A DNA stretch of 64,000 nucleotides from a virus, in the IMG/VR virus record IMGVR_UViG_3300042484_002069, positions 1-64,000 of that record; one strand, written 5' to 3'. Below the pieces are notes generated by a model. It was not told where the DNA came from, searched no databases, and saw only the letters and a program-made list of their open reading frames with translations. This document shows positions 52,304-60,487 of the stretch, piece after piece (positions within the stretch are counted from its first letter, which is position 1; each line of letters begins with the position of its first letter). The position numbers and the translations under genes were made by a program.

Positions 52304-52777
52304 ATGATGAAGCGATTAGATATCCAAGAAGTTAAAGCATTTATAGATATGCAAACACAGGAGACTAAAATCTATCTGGGAGCAGACTCTGAAAGATATA
52401 AACGTAACGGTAAATGGTATGCGGATTATACTATAGCAGTAGTAATACACATCGATGGGTGCCATGGATGTAAAATTTTTGGTGAAGTTCAAACAGAAAT
52501 AGACTACGACGCTAAAAGTAGCAAACCTTCACTTCGTTTGATGAATGAAGTATATAAGGTAGCAGAATTGTATCAAAAACTCATTGACGTAATTTGTGAT
52601 CGACACGTAGAAATTCATTTAGATATTAATCCAAATGAAAAGCATAATAGCAACATCGTAATACAACAAGCAATAGGATACATTAAAGGTATGTGTAATG
52701 TGATTCCGTTGGTAAAACCTAATGCGTTTGCTGCATCATATGCAGCAGATAGATTAAAGTCTGTACTGGCGGTATAA
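52304..52777 (+). CDS. YkuK-type RNase H-like protein (DUF458)
   Basis: 157 residues. IYLGADSERY, the repeated-Asp style HLDINPNEKHNSNIV and FAASYAADRL match the YkuK/DUF458 family, which has an RNase H-like fold. In phages it may act on RNA primers or hybrids; not shown. It ends just before tRNA-Thr. Confidence 0.78.
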   Translation: MMKRLDIQEVKAFIDMQTQETKIYLGADSERYKRNGKWYADYTIAVVIHIDGCHGCKIFGEVQTEIDYDAKSSKPSLRLMNEVYKVAELYQKLIDVICDRHVEIHLDINPNEKHNSNIVIQQAIGYIKGMCNVIPLVKPNAFAASYAADRLKSVLAV

Positions 52778-52782
52778 TATAC

Positions 52783-52856
52783 GCCCCCTTAGTTAAATGG
52801 TATAACAGTTGATTTGTAATCATCAATTGGCAGTTCGATTCTGTCAGGGGGCACCA
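52783..52856 (+). tRNA. tRNA-Thr (TGT)
   Basis: Acceptor GCCCCCT/AGGGGGC, D arm GTT/AAC, loop TTTGTAA, T loop TTCGATT, A73 and encoded CCA. The anticodon stem has one T-T mismatch. Confidence 0.9.
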
Positions 52857-52870
52857 TTTGGGAGATAAAT

Positions 52871-53101
52871 ATGGGATTAGTAGAAGCAGGAACTTTTTTG
52901 GGAGCAACAATTCTTTTTGGTTTGGGAATTGCAGTCATTGGTGTTGTGGTTATTTTTCTAAATAACATAATCCATAAATTCTGGAAACCTTTGAATTGGT
53001 TTAAATTTTTAGATTTCAATGACACAAAAATGTACCCTGTTCGTGTCCATAAAGAACCTACATTTGATGATATCAAACCAACTAAGACTAATAAGGAGTA
53101 A
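52871..53101 (+). CDS. Single-pass membrane protein
   Basis: 76 residues with LGATILFGLGIAVIGVVVIFL as membrane span, followed by NNIIHKFWKPLNWFKFLDF and a polar tail. ggag upstream of ATG 52871. Function unknown. Confidence 0.6.
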   Translation: MGLVEAGTFLGATILFGLGIAVIGVVVIFLNNIIHKFWKPLNWFKFLDFNDTKMYPVRVHKEPTFDDIKPTKTNKE

Positions 53102-53103
53102 CT

Positions 53104-53256
53104 ATGGAAAAGACTTTACTAAAAGAAGATGGACCTAAGTGTGGATGTGGTCGTAGTCCGTCGGGGTATTGTATTGGTTGGCATAATTTATCTGAAGAAG
53201 CATATGCGGATAAACTAGAACAGTATAAAAAAGATACTGGCGAGTATAATAAGTAA
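53104..53256 (+). CDS. Small CDGSH-like metal-binding protein
   Basis: 50 residues. KCGCGRSPSGYCIGWH has Cys-x-Cys, Ser, Cys and His nearly spaced as in CDGSH [2Fe-2S] proteins, with one residue fewer before the third Cys. A small zinc or iron site is possible. The ATG follows aaggag. Confidence 0.6.
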   Translation: MEKTLLKEDGPKCGCGRSPSGYCIGWHNLSEEAYADKLEQYKKDTGEYNK

Positions 53257-53261
53257 GATTT

Positions 53262-53335
53262 GCGGGGTTGTCATATTGGTTGTGTCCTAGCCTTCCAAGC
53301 TAGTCAAAGGAGTTCGATTCTCCTACCCCGCTCCA
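53262..53335 (+). tRNA. tRNA-Gly (TCC)
   Basis: Acceptor GCGGGGT/ACCCCGC, T73, anticodon arm CTAGC CTTCCAA GCTAG, TTCGATT T loop, encoded CCA. U73 agrees with glycine identity. Confidence 0.93.
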
Positions 53336-53339
53336 GTTT

Positions 53340-53615
53340 ATGAGAAAACAAAAAGACGAATCATATGAGAATTGGTCAGAGAGAGTTCGTCTTTTTGAAT
53401 ATGACATTGCGATCAAACAAATATCTACAGGGATAGATGTGGAAATTGTTTTAGAATCCATGTCAAAAAGAATACAAGTAAAATTGTTACATTTTTTACT
53501 AAAAGAAATTAATGAAAACGTAAAAATATATTATGATCCAATTACTTCAAAGAACCGATATGAAGAAACGTATTTACGGCGGACTAAACCTGCTGATCAT
53601 ATTTTGGATAACTAA
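53340..53615 (+). CDS. Protein resembling the glutamyl-tRNA reductase dimerisation region
   Basis: 91 residues. YDIAIKQISTGIDVEIVLES and MSKRIQVKLLHFLLKEI parallel the C-terminal helices of HemA (pattern NKLLH). The catalytic and NADPH domains are missing, so it is not an enzyme. It might mimic or bind host HemA, or it may be an unrelated helical protein. Confidence 0.5.
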   Translation: MRKQKDESYENWSERVRLFEYDIAIKQISTGIDVEIVLESMSKRIQVKLLHFLLKEINENVKIYYDPITSKNRYEETYLRRTKPADHILDN

Positions 53616-53618
53616 TGC

Positions 53619-53647
53619 TTGACAATTTTAGTAGAATGTTATATAAT
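53619..53647 (+). promoter_or_regulatory. Sigma-70-type promoter of tRNA-Leu and rubrerythrin gene
   Basis: TTGACA (53619-53624), 17-bp spacer, TATAAT (53642-53647), 17 bases before tRNA-Leu. Confidence 0.88.
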
Positions 53648-53663
53648 ATGTTTATTAATTAAT

Positions 53664-53747
53664 GCCCGGGTGGTGAAATGGTAGACACAAGAGACTTAAA
53701 ATCTCTCGCCGAAAGGTGTGCCGGTTCGAGTCCGGCTCCGGGTACCA
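53664..53747 (+). tRNA. tRNA-Leu (TAA)
   Basis: Class II: acceptor GCCCGGG/TCCGGGT-type with wobble ends, anticodon arm GAGA CTTAAAA TCTC, long variable arm GCCGAAAGGTG, T arm GCCGG TTCGAGT CCGGC, A73, CCA. Confidence 0.93.
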
Positions 53748-53770
53748 TTTTTATATGTTAGGAGATTGAG

Positions 53771-54214
53771 ATGAGTAATATGAGCGTAAAAGGAACTAAA
53801 ACTGAGGAATGTCTGAAGGATGCATTTGCTGGAGAATCAAAGGCAAATCGTCGATATCTATATTTTGCAAACATGGCAGATATTGCAGGCGCACAAGACG
53901 TAGCTAGTGTTTTTCGTCATACTGCAGAAGGCGAAACCGGGCATGCGCATGGGCACATGGAATATCTAGTTAATGGAGGATCGGGCGATCCCGAAACAGG
54001 GTTGCCCGCAACTAATATTATTGAAGCGCTTGAATCTGCCATCTCAGGCGAGACTCATGAATATACGGATATGTATCCTGGTATGGCAAAGACTGCTCGA
54101 GATGAGGGGTTTGAAGAAATTTCAGATTGGTTTGAAACTTTGGCAAAAGCTGAACGTAGTCACGCTGGCAAATTTAAGCGTACACTTGATGCGTACAAAG
54201 CAGAAATTAATTAA
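53771..54214 (+). CDS. Rubrerythrin-like diiron protein
   Basis: 147 residues. Four-helix ferritin-like pattern: [19 protein letters not shown] (first Glu), [13 protein letters not shown] (ExxH), [15 protein letters not shown] and [13 protein letters not shown] (ExxH). It lacks the C-terminal rubredoxin domain of classic rubrerythrin, so it may be a single-domain peroxide-scavenging diiron protein. An aggag site precedes it. Role in infection not known; oxidative protection is inference. Confidence 0.85.
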   Translation: MSNMSVKGTKTEECLKDAFAGESKANRRYLYFANMADIAGAQDVASVFRHTAEGETGHAHGHMEYLVNGGSGDPETGLPATNIIEALESAISGETHEYTDMYPGMAKTARDEGFEEISDWFETLAKAERSHAGKFKRTLDAYKAEIN

Positions 54215-54227
54215 GTAGAAGGTTTTA

Positions 54228-54306
<79 letters not shown>

Positions 54307-54323
54307 TTAATAAAGGTAACAAA

Positions 54324-54584
54324 ATGGTAATTTTAAACGTAGAAAATATTGTGGATAAAGGACGGTATACGTCCCAGCTTGCAGCAGAAAAAGCGGGTGG
54401 ATTATATGATATGGTTTTAATTGCAAGTGCACGTGCTCGCGAATTAAAGAAACATCAATCCGCAGATACTGCCCGCAGTTTAATTAGTGCGGCAATTTCA
54501 GATGTAGAGGATGGTATTGCAGGGCGAGAATATTTGATTAAGCATCAAAAAGATATTGTTAGTCAGCATCGCCGTCATAAATGA
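54324..54584 (+). CDS. RNA polymerase omega-like protein (RpoZ)
   Basis: 86 residues from ATG 54324 with aaagg upstream. GLYDMVLIASARARELKKHQ parallels the omega motif NRFDLVLVAARRARQ, and LISAAISDVEDGIAGREYLI parallels ALREIEEGLI. Host omega binds the beta' subunit. A phage version could replace it or help the modified polymerase of the late system. Based on motif match only. Confidence 0.72.
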   Translation: MVILNVENIVDKGRYTSQLAAEKAGGLYDMVLIASARARELKKHQSADTARSLISAAISDVEDGIAGREYLIKHQKDIVSQHRRHK

Positions 54585-54595
54585 ACAACTTGTAA

Positions 54596-54623
54596 TTGAC
54601 TTTTTTTAAAAGTCTGTTATAAT
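54596..54623 (+). promoter_or_regulatory. Sigma-70-type promoter of winged-helix gene
   Basis: TTGACT (54596-54601), 16-bp spacer, TATAAT (54618-54623). A T-rich leader of about 50 bases follows. Confidence 0.78.
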
Positions 54624-54675
54624 TGTAATATAGTAAATGATTACTATAATTTTTTTTTATTTTAATGGAGATCAT

Positions 54676-54927
54676 ATGTTAAAAGATCGTATTTTGAAAG
54701 TACTAAAGTCTGGTCGTCAGTTTACTCCTTCGCAACTCGCAGGGTTGGCAGGTACTACTGAAGATTCAGTCCGTCCTCGTATTAGTGAACTTCGTGCTGA
54801 AGGTTTTGCTATTTACACAAACTCAACTAAGAATGGCAAAACTGCCTATCGCATGGGTACACCTAGCCGCAAAATGGTAGCAGCTGCGTATCAATTGCAC
54901 GGTAGCGACGCATTTAGCCGCGGCTAA
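54676..54927 (+). CDS. Winged-helix DNA-binding protein
   Basis: 83 residues from ATG 54676 with ggag upstream. KVLKSGRQFTPSQLAGLAGT, TEDSVRPRISELRAEGFAIY is a helix-turn-helix with wing, and KNGKTAYRMGTPSRKMVAAA the wing and tail. It could regulate phage or host transcription. Target unknown. Confidence 0.75.
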   Translation: MLKDRILKVLKSGRQFTPSQLAGLAGTTEDSVRPRISELRAEGFAIYTNSTKNGKTAYRMGTPSRKMVAAAYQLHGSDAFSRG

Positions 54928-54954
54928 TCTTAGATAAAATCTTACCTATATATT

Positions 54955-55521
54955 ATGAGCATTTACAATTTTGATGATGTTGCATTCCGCAAAGAAGCAG
55001 ATCGTATTTACAAAATTCGCGCACTTAAAGCTAGACCTTTAACTGATGAAGAAGCAGACATTGCAACCGCATATTCTAGCTGGAAGTATCAGAAGAATAA
55101 GAAGAGTTTAACTCCTCAGAAAGCTGCGAAGATTCGTAAAAAATTGCGTGAATGGCATAAGGCGAAAAAAGCAGATCCAAGTAAATTTGGTGATCTTGAA
55201 TTCAAATCACTAAAAGCTCGGGTTGTTGCGTTTGAGAAAAAAGGTAAGATTCTTAAGTTTAATCTTACTCCTGAGTACATTCAAAAGATTTTTAATTCTT
55301 GCGACGGTAAATGTCAATTGACCGGATTAGCATTTAATATGGAAATCGGTACAAAGGCTAAGAGAAATCCGTATAGGCCTAGCGTAGATAGAATTAATTC
55401 TAATGCAGGCTACGTTAAAGGTAACATTCAAATAGTGCTAGCTATTGTGAATACAATGAAAATGGATTATACAGATGATGTAATTCATCCCGTGGTGCAA
55501 GCCTGGGCCTCTAGAATCTAA
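54955..55521 (+). CDS. HNH-like endonuclease
   Basis: 188 residues. The basic N-terminus is followed by FNSCDGKCQLTGLAF and RPSVDRINSNAGYVKGNIQIV, the arrangement of small phage HNH endonucleases (D-R-I-x-x-x-x-G-Y). The zinc-Cys layout is partial. It could be a free-standing homing nuclease or degrade host DNA. A strong terminator follows. Confidence 0.72.
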   Translation: MSIYNFDDVAFRKEADRIYKIRALKARPLTDEEADIATAYSSWKYQKNKKSLTPQKAAKIRKKLREWHKAKKADPSKFGDLEFKSLKARVVAFEKKGKILKFNLTPEYIQKIFNSCDGKCQLTGLAFNMEIGTKAKRNPYRPSVDRINSNAGYVKGNIQIVLAIVNTMKMDYTDDVIHPVVQAWASRI

Positions 55522-55542
55522 CTCTAGACTTCATTACCCCTT

Positions 55543-55568
55543 AGGGCGACTTCGGTCGCCCTTTTTTT
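55543..55568 (+). terminator. Rho-independent terminator before late cluster
   Basis: AGGGCGAC / GTCGCCCT with a TTCG tetraloop followed by seven T. It ends the early tRNA region. Confidence 0.97.
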
Positions 55569-55585
55569 ATCTCGATTACGCAGGA

Positions 55586-55593
55586 TATAAATA
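55586..55593 (+). promoter_or_regulatory. T4-type late promoter of packaged-protein cluster
   Basis: Exact TATAAATA 29 bp before ATG 55622, right after the terminator. It opens the late cluster. Confidence 0.8.
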
Positions 55594-55621
55594 TTATAGA
55601 TTAATATTCTAATGGACAATC

Positions 55622-56635
55622 ATGATAACTTCATTCAAATCTTTTCTCATAGAAGAAGCTAGAGAAACAGGAAAAGCATCCGATGCAGAGGGTAAATTGC
55701 ATGAACTACTAACGGGTTTGCATTTTAACAAGGGAAAGCACGTAGAATCTTACCGTGAAGAAGGTCAATTGCCCGAAGATATACATAACAAATTGAAGGA
55801 TGAGGTTAGTCCCGAAACCTACAATCGCATTAGTAAACATGCTAAAGAAATGGCAGGCCATTTACATGATTTTATCAAATCTAGCGGGTTTAAAGGTAAA
55901 ATAGATAAGACCGCTTGGACTTCTCAAACTAAAGATATCGAGCATTTTACTGGCAAAAAAGATCCGAACAATGAGTCAGATTTGATGACTAGTTTGGTAC
56001 ATGGAGTCGGGTCAACTAAACCAAAAGGTACAGTAGAGCATCTTGGTTTTAGTATGAAATATGCAAATAATGCCCCTACCCTAAAAAATAAAACTCCTAA
56101 AACCTTAGCTGATACATATGGTGCAGACCACACTCAGTTATCTAACCCGCATGAACAACATATAGCAGCGGTTAGAAAAGTGTTAGGTGCTAACAAAACT
56201 ACATCTGCCGCAGAAATGCATACTAGATATAAAGCATTAAGAGGTACAGATGTAGGGGATGCTATAGAAAAATCTTCGCATTCTTCCAGAGTAGAAATGA
56301 TCAACAGATTACATAGACATTTAAGTAAAATGACACCCGATGAATTGCATGCGCAAGTAATGAACCATATTGCAGGTCCAACGAATACAAAAGTATTAAT
56401 GGCAAGCACAAATTCGGACGGTAAACATAGTATTGTTGATACTAGAGAACATTACAATAAAATTTTATCGGATCACCGAGGTGAATTATCAGTTAAAAAG
56501 GGTGAAGGCACAACAATGTCTATCACCGGTAAAGGAGGAAAACCATTGTTAAATATTCAAGCAGTAAACAAAGGTAGACCAACCAAGACTCCCGAATTTA
56601 TAGCTAAACCTGGCGCAAGTCTTTTAAAGCATTAA
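55622..56635 (+). CDS. Late protein with capsid-targeting-like leader
   Basis: 337 residues. The N-terminus ITSFKSFLIEEA resembles the T4 capsid-targeting sequence of internal proteins (MKTYQEFIAEA) and has an (L/I)xE cleavage site (LIE). The rest is Lys/His/Ser rich, with SKHAKEMAGHLHDFIKSSGF and no known enzyme motif. Probably co-packaged in the prohead. Function unknown. Confidence 0.65.
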   Translation: MITSFKSFLIEEARETGKASDAEGKLHELLTGLHFNKGKHVESYREEGQLPEDIHNKLKDEVSPETYNRISKHAKEMAGHLHDFIKSSGFKGKIDKTAWTSQTKDIEHFTGKKDPNNESDLMTSLVHGVGSTKPKGTVEHLGFSMKYANNAPTLKNKTPKTLADTYGADHTQLSNPHEQHIAAVRKVLGANKTTSAAEMHTRYKALRGTDVGDAIEKSSHSSRVEMINRLHRHLSKMTPDELHAQVMNHIAGPTNTKVLMASTNSDGKHSIVDTREHYNKILSDHRGELSVKKGEGTTMSITGKGGKPLLNIQAVNKGRPTKTPEFIAKPGASLLKH

Positions 56636-56636
56636 T

Positions 56637-57809
56637 ATGAAAACATTTTTAAATTTTCTATCAGAAGAAGTTGCTGAAAAATCTAAAGCAACAAAACATT
56701 TAACTCATCTTGGGGGTGAAGCGCACTTCTTTGGTAAAAAAGAATCAGACGCAGATGTATCTAGATTGGAAGAATTACACAAACACCTATCCGGAAATCC
56801 ATCTGCTACCAAAGCAGTAGTTATTAAAGCAGATGGATCACCTTCTTTCGAAATGGGATATGTTAAAAATCCTAAATCCGGTAGTAAAGAATTTGGTGTG
56901 GCATATAAAGGTGCTACAAAGGGGTATGCATTTAATCAAGACGATGTAAAAGAGAAATTTGGACACTCTGCAGGATTACAATCTAAAATGGGGCAGTTAC
57001 TAGAACATGGTAAAAAGATTCTGTCACCGTTACATGGGGTGTATCAAGGCGACTTCATGGGCAGTAAAAAAGATAAAACAATTAAACAAGAAGGCGATGA
57101 GATAACTCATAAAGAAAATTTAATTAAATATCATTATCCTGCAAATTCGGAAGAGGGCAAGGCAGTAAAACGAGCAAAAATAAGTGTGTCATTGCATACT
57201 AGAATCGACACGCCTGAACCGGAATACGAAGTAGATACGTCAAAATTTCATAGCAATTCAGATGTACATATTTTTCATAATAAATTAAACAAAAAGAATG
57301 TTGATTATAATTTAGATGACAGGCAAGATTTTGCAAAACATCTTTCCAAAGCAAAAGAACATTTAGGCAATATTAAGCAACATGATCAATTAGTAGAAGG
57401 GCACACTCCTCATCTACAAACATATATCAATAAGACAGTTAGAACAGGTGCATCTCCTAGCACCGCTGGTTATGCGTCGCACCTAGATGAAGCAATGCAA
57501 AAAGAAGTAGAAAAAGTTAAAAGACCAGAAACAAAGATGCGCAAATTTAATGAAAAATTGGAAATGCTGCATCATGTAGAAAAGAATAAAGAACATTTTG
57601 GCGAATTATTCAATGCACATAAACATTTAGATAAGGCAAAGAATATTTTATTAAAGACTTTAGAAAACTCAGGCCAAAATCAAAAGCATACTATTGACGG
57701 CAAACCAACAAAACCTGAAGGATTTGTGGTTGGATACAAAGATGGATCCGTCGCTAAGGTAGTAAATAGAAGCAAAGAAGGTTTCTCTGGACAGAATTTA
57801 AACAAATGA
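56637..57809 (+). CDS. DUF6267-like protein with ligase-type motifs, capsid-targeted
   Basis: 390 residues. Leader MKTFLNFLSEEVAE (LSE site). Motif I-like VVIKADGSPSF contains KxDGS as in DNA/RNA ligases and capping enzymes, followed by FGVAYKG and GVYQGDFMG, and a late EGFVVGYKDGSVAKVV fits motifs IV and V. The family resembles DUF6267 of aquatic T4-like phages. Nucleotidyltransferase chemistry is inferred; residues of motif III are uncertain. Confidence 0.7.
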   Translation: MKTFLNFLSEEVAEKSKATKHLTHLGGEAHFFGKKESDADVSRLEELHKHLSGNPSATKAVVIKADGSPSFEMGYVKNPKSGSKEFGVAYKGATKGYAFNQDDVKEKFGHSAGLQSKMGQLLEHGKKILSPLHGVYQGDFMGSKKDKTIKQEGDEITHKENLIKYHYPANSEEGKAVKRAKISVSLHTRIDTPEPEYEVDTSKFHSNSDVHIFHNKLNKKNVDYNLDDRQDFAKHLSKAKEHLGNIKQHDQLVEGHTPHLQTYINKTVRTGASPSTAGYASHLDEAMQKEVEKVKRPETKMRKFNEKLEMLHHVEKNKEHFGELFNAHKHLDKAKNILLKTLENSGQNQKHTIDGKPTKPEGFVVGYKDGSVAKVVNRSKEGFSGQNLNK

Positions 57810-58102
57810 AAACATTCAAAGAATACTTAGACGAAGATTGGCAGGATAATAAGTATAAAAATCCTGAAGGCGGATTAACTAAGGCCGGTGTTATGGCTTA
57901 CAGACGAGAAAATCCGGGTAGTAAATTACAAACTGCAGTTACTACTAAGCCATCAAAATTAAAACCGGGTAGTAAAGCTGCAAACAGAAGAAAATCTTTT
58001 TGCGCCCGTATGGGAGGAATGAAATCCAAATTGACTTCTGCAAAAACAGCAAATGATCCTAATTCAAGAATAAATAAAGCTTTGCGTAAATGGAATTGCT
58101 AG
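57806..58102 (+). CDS. DUF6321-like small protein with targeting leader
   Basis: 98 residues. MKTFKEYLDEDW is the leader; the core GGLTKAGVMAYRRENPGSKL, RRKSFCARMGGMKSK and SRINKALRKWNC is a pattern common in cyanophage-type late proteins. Basic, with two Cys. It overlaps both neighbours. Confidence 0.75.
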   Translation: MKTFKEYLDEDWQDNKYKNPEGGLTKAGVMAYRRENPGSKLQTAVTTKPSKLKPGSKAANRRKSFCARMGGMKSKLTSAKTANDPNSRINKALRKWNC

Positions 58103-58701
58103 TGAAAACATTTAAGGCATATTTAGAAGAATCAAAAAAACATTCGTTACATATTTTTGATATAGATGATACGTTACTGCATACTACTGCAAAAATTCAT
58201 GTTAAAGACAAACACGGTAATACAGTGCAAACATTATCTAATCAAGAATTTAATGATCATCATCTAAAACCAAATCACAGTTACGATTTTGGCGAATTTA
58301 GAAATGCTGAGAAATTTAGTAAAGAATCAACACCTATACATAGTATGATAAATAAAGTAAAGTTGGTCTCCAATCAACCGGGACACCATGTCATTTTTAA
58401 CACGGCTAGAGCAAACTTTGACGATAAACATAAATTCTTAAATACTTTCAAAAAACATGGAATCGATATGAGTAAGATACATGTTATACGTGCAGGAAAT
58501 ATCAATAAAGAGGGAACTCCTGCAGCAAAGAAAGCATTAGTTATTCATGGATATATAAACAAGCACAAATATAACGATGTGCATATGTACGATGACAGTA
58601 AATCTAATTTAAAAACTTTTTTGGATCTACGATCTAAGCATGCATCTACTAAGTTTCATGCACATTATGTACAAGGTAATGAATCTAAACCCTTAGAATA
58701 A
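58102..58701 (+). CDS. HAD-like phosphatase with targeting leader
   Basis: 199 residues from GTG 58102, chosen because it yields the leader MKTFKAYLEES shared with its neighbours; the in-frame ATG 58090 lacks this. HIFDIDDTLLHTT is the HAD motif I (DxDDTL) and HVIFNTARA and HMYDDSKSNLKTF are motifs II and IV-like. Probably packaged; substrate (nucleotide, polynucleotide or protein phosphate) unknown. Confidence 0.8.
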   Translation: MKTFKAYLEESKKHSLHIFDIDDTLLHTTAKIHVKDKHGNTVQTLSNQEFNDHHLKPNHSYDFGEFRNAEKFSKESTPIHSMINKVKLVSNQPGHHVIFNTARANFDDKHKFLNTFKKHGIDMSKIHVIRAGNINKEGTPAAKKALVIHGYINKHKYNDVHMYDDSKSNLKTFLDLRSKHASTKFHAHYVQGNESKPLE

Positions 58702-58759
58702 GAATAGCATATTTAATAGGGTACATAGCAAATGATAACATCATGTCAATAGGTAGTCA

Positions 58760-60436
58760 ATGAAAAGTATTAAAGAAAAAGAGCTTTTGGCTAAATTTGC
58801 CAAATCGTTAGGTCAAGAAATCGATCCGGCATTAATTAAAGAGGTCGAATCATTTAATTCCATTAAAAAAGATGCGCACGCTTCAATTAAGAAAAATGCG
58901 TTAAATGACCTAATGGAAGCGTTTAAAACTGCTAATTTGGAAAAGGAAATAATTGAAATTATTGAATATCCTTTGCCACCTACGTTAGATGAAGTATTGT
59001 CTATTTTAAATGAACCAGACACGGAGATACTAAATGAGTTGGTACAAAAGAACACCATTGAAGAATCCTCCATTATTGAAGAAATACCCATCCCCGCCCC
59101 AACCATCGAAAAAACTCTTGCCGAAAGAGCCGCCCAATTTATAAGTGAAGCACCGAAAGATAGTTTTCAGCAGCCTGACCCCGATCCAGTTTCAAAGAAT
59201 TTTGAAGACATTCAACGTAAATTAAAATTTTTAGAAGCAACAATTGGAAAAATTGCAGTGGCTGGACCAGGATCCGGTGAAACTAAATTTAGGATGTTGG
59301 ACGATGTTGATAGATCATCTATAGGAAATACAGATCAAGTTCTTAGATGGAACCCCGATCCACGCGGTGATGCGTATGGTAAATTTTTCTTTGGTCAAGT
59401 TAGCGGCGATCAAGGACCTATTAGATCAATGCGGTATGACACAAATGGATATGGTGCAAATGCAAATGTTGTTCCTGGGTTAACTGCATGGAATACATCT
59501 CAGGATTGCTTAGACATACATCATAAAGATGGATCGGTATTGCAAGTTGGACTAGAACAACATATACGAGTGTATAATAATACTAGTAATGTATTATACA
59601 ATGGTACGTTTGTACAATTTGCCGGAGTCGTTGATACTGGGGCGAACGTGCAATTTGAGGCATGTAATTTTGTTGTTACGTGTCAACCGTATATCTCAAA
59701 TACTACCGCAGATCAACTGTACACGGTTGGAGTTTTAACAACTGACGTACTCCCCAATACTATAGGTAGAGCAACGACATTTGGTGAAGTTAGGAATCTT
59801 AATACTACCGGAAATTTAGTTAATGAAGTTTGGTATAGTGGAGATTTGCTATGGGGACATCCTGGTATCCCCGGTGCACTTACAAAAGTCCGCCCAACTT
59901 CTCCAAATGCAGTTATTTCTGTGGCGGCAGTTATACATGCAGATGTGGGAGATGGTATACTGTTAGTGAGACCAACTATCGAATATCGAAGACCATATGG
60001 CGTGTTCTCTAGTAACGTATCACAAAATGCAAACGTCATAAACACGCCGTATGCTATTTCATATAACACGGTTAATTTTTCGAATGGTATATTTGCAAAC
60101 GGGGCAAATATCTTAATGAATGGCAATTATGGCCTATATGATATTCAATATAATTTACAATTAGTATCTACGAATGCAGCTGCAAAAGACGTATGGGTCT
60201 GGGCAAGAAAAAACGGATTGGATATTCCTCTTTCCGCAAGAAGAGTATCAATTACTGGAAATGGAGTAGAAACAGTTCTTGCTGGTAACTTTTTTGTTAG
60301 TATGGTATTCAATGATAGGTTTGAAATATATTGGGCAGCAAATTCTACTGATGTTAGATTGGATGCTCCTCCTAGTACTACTTTTTCTCCTGCAATACCA
60401 TCTGTTCGTATATCCGTAGCTCAAATAGCTAGATAG
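58760..60436 (+). CDS. Virion structural protein, jelly-roll-like C-terminus
   Basis: 558 residues. The N-terminal 150 residues are acidic and helical with ERAAQFISEA (possible cleavage site ISE); the middle FRMLDDVDRSSIGNTDQVL and QHIRVYNNTSNVLYNGTFVQ are beta-rich; the end (DIQYNLQLVS, VSMVFNDRFEIYWAA, VRISVAQIAR) resembles C1q/TNF-like domains of fibres and decoration proteins. Location on the virion is inferred. Confidence 0.65.
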   Translation: MKSIKEKELLAKFAKSLGQEIDPALIKEVESFNSIKKDAHASIKKNALNDLMEAFKTANLEKEIIEIIEYPLPPTLDEVLSILNEPDTEILNELVQKNTIEESSIIEEIPIPAPTIEKTLAERAAQFISEAPKDSFQQPDPDPVSKNFEDIQRKLKFLEATIGKIAVAGPGSGETKFRMLDDVDRSSIGNTDQVLRWNPDPRGDAYGKFFFGQVSGDQGPIRSMRYDTNGYGANANVVPGLTAWNTSQDCLDIHHKDGSVLQVGLEQHIRVYNNTSNVLYNGTFVQFAGVVDTGANVQFEACNFVVTCQPYISNTTADQLYTVGVLTTDVLPNTIGRATTFGEVRNLNTTGNLVNEVWYSGDLLWGHPGIPGALTKVRPTSPNAVISVAAVIHADVGDGILLVRPTIEYRRPYGVFSSNVSQNANVINTPYAISYNTVNFSNGIFANGANILMNGNYGLYDIQYNLQLVSTNAAAKDVWVWARKNGLDIPLSARRVSITGNGVETVLAGNFFVSMVFNDRFEIYWAANSTDVRLDAPPSTTFSPAIPSVRISVAQIAR

Positions 60437-60452
60437 CCAAACAATCAAAACA

Positions 60453-60460
60453 TATAAATA
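60453..60460 (+). promoter_or_regulatory. T4-type late promoter of nucleotidyltransferase gene
   Basis: Exact TATAAATA 28 bp before ATG 60488. Confidence 0.78.
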
Positions 60461-60487
60461 ATAGAACATTATATTCTAATAGATCTC

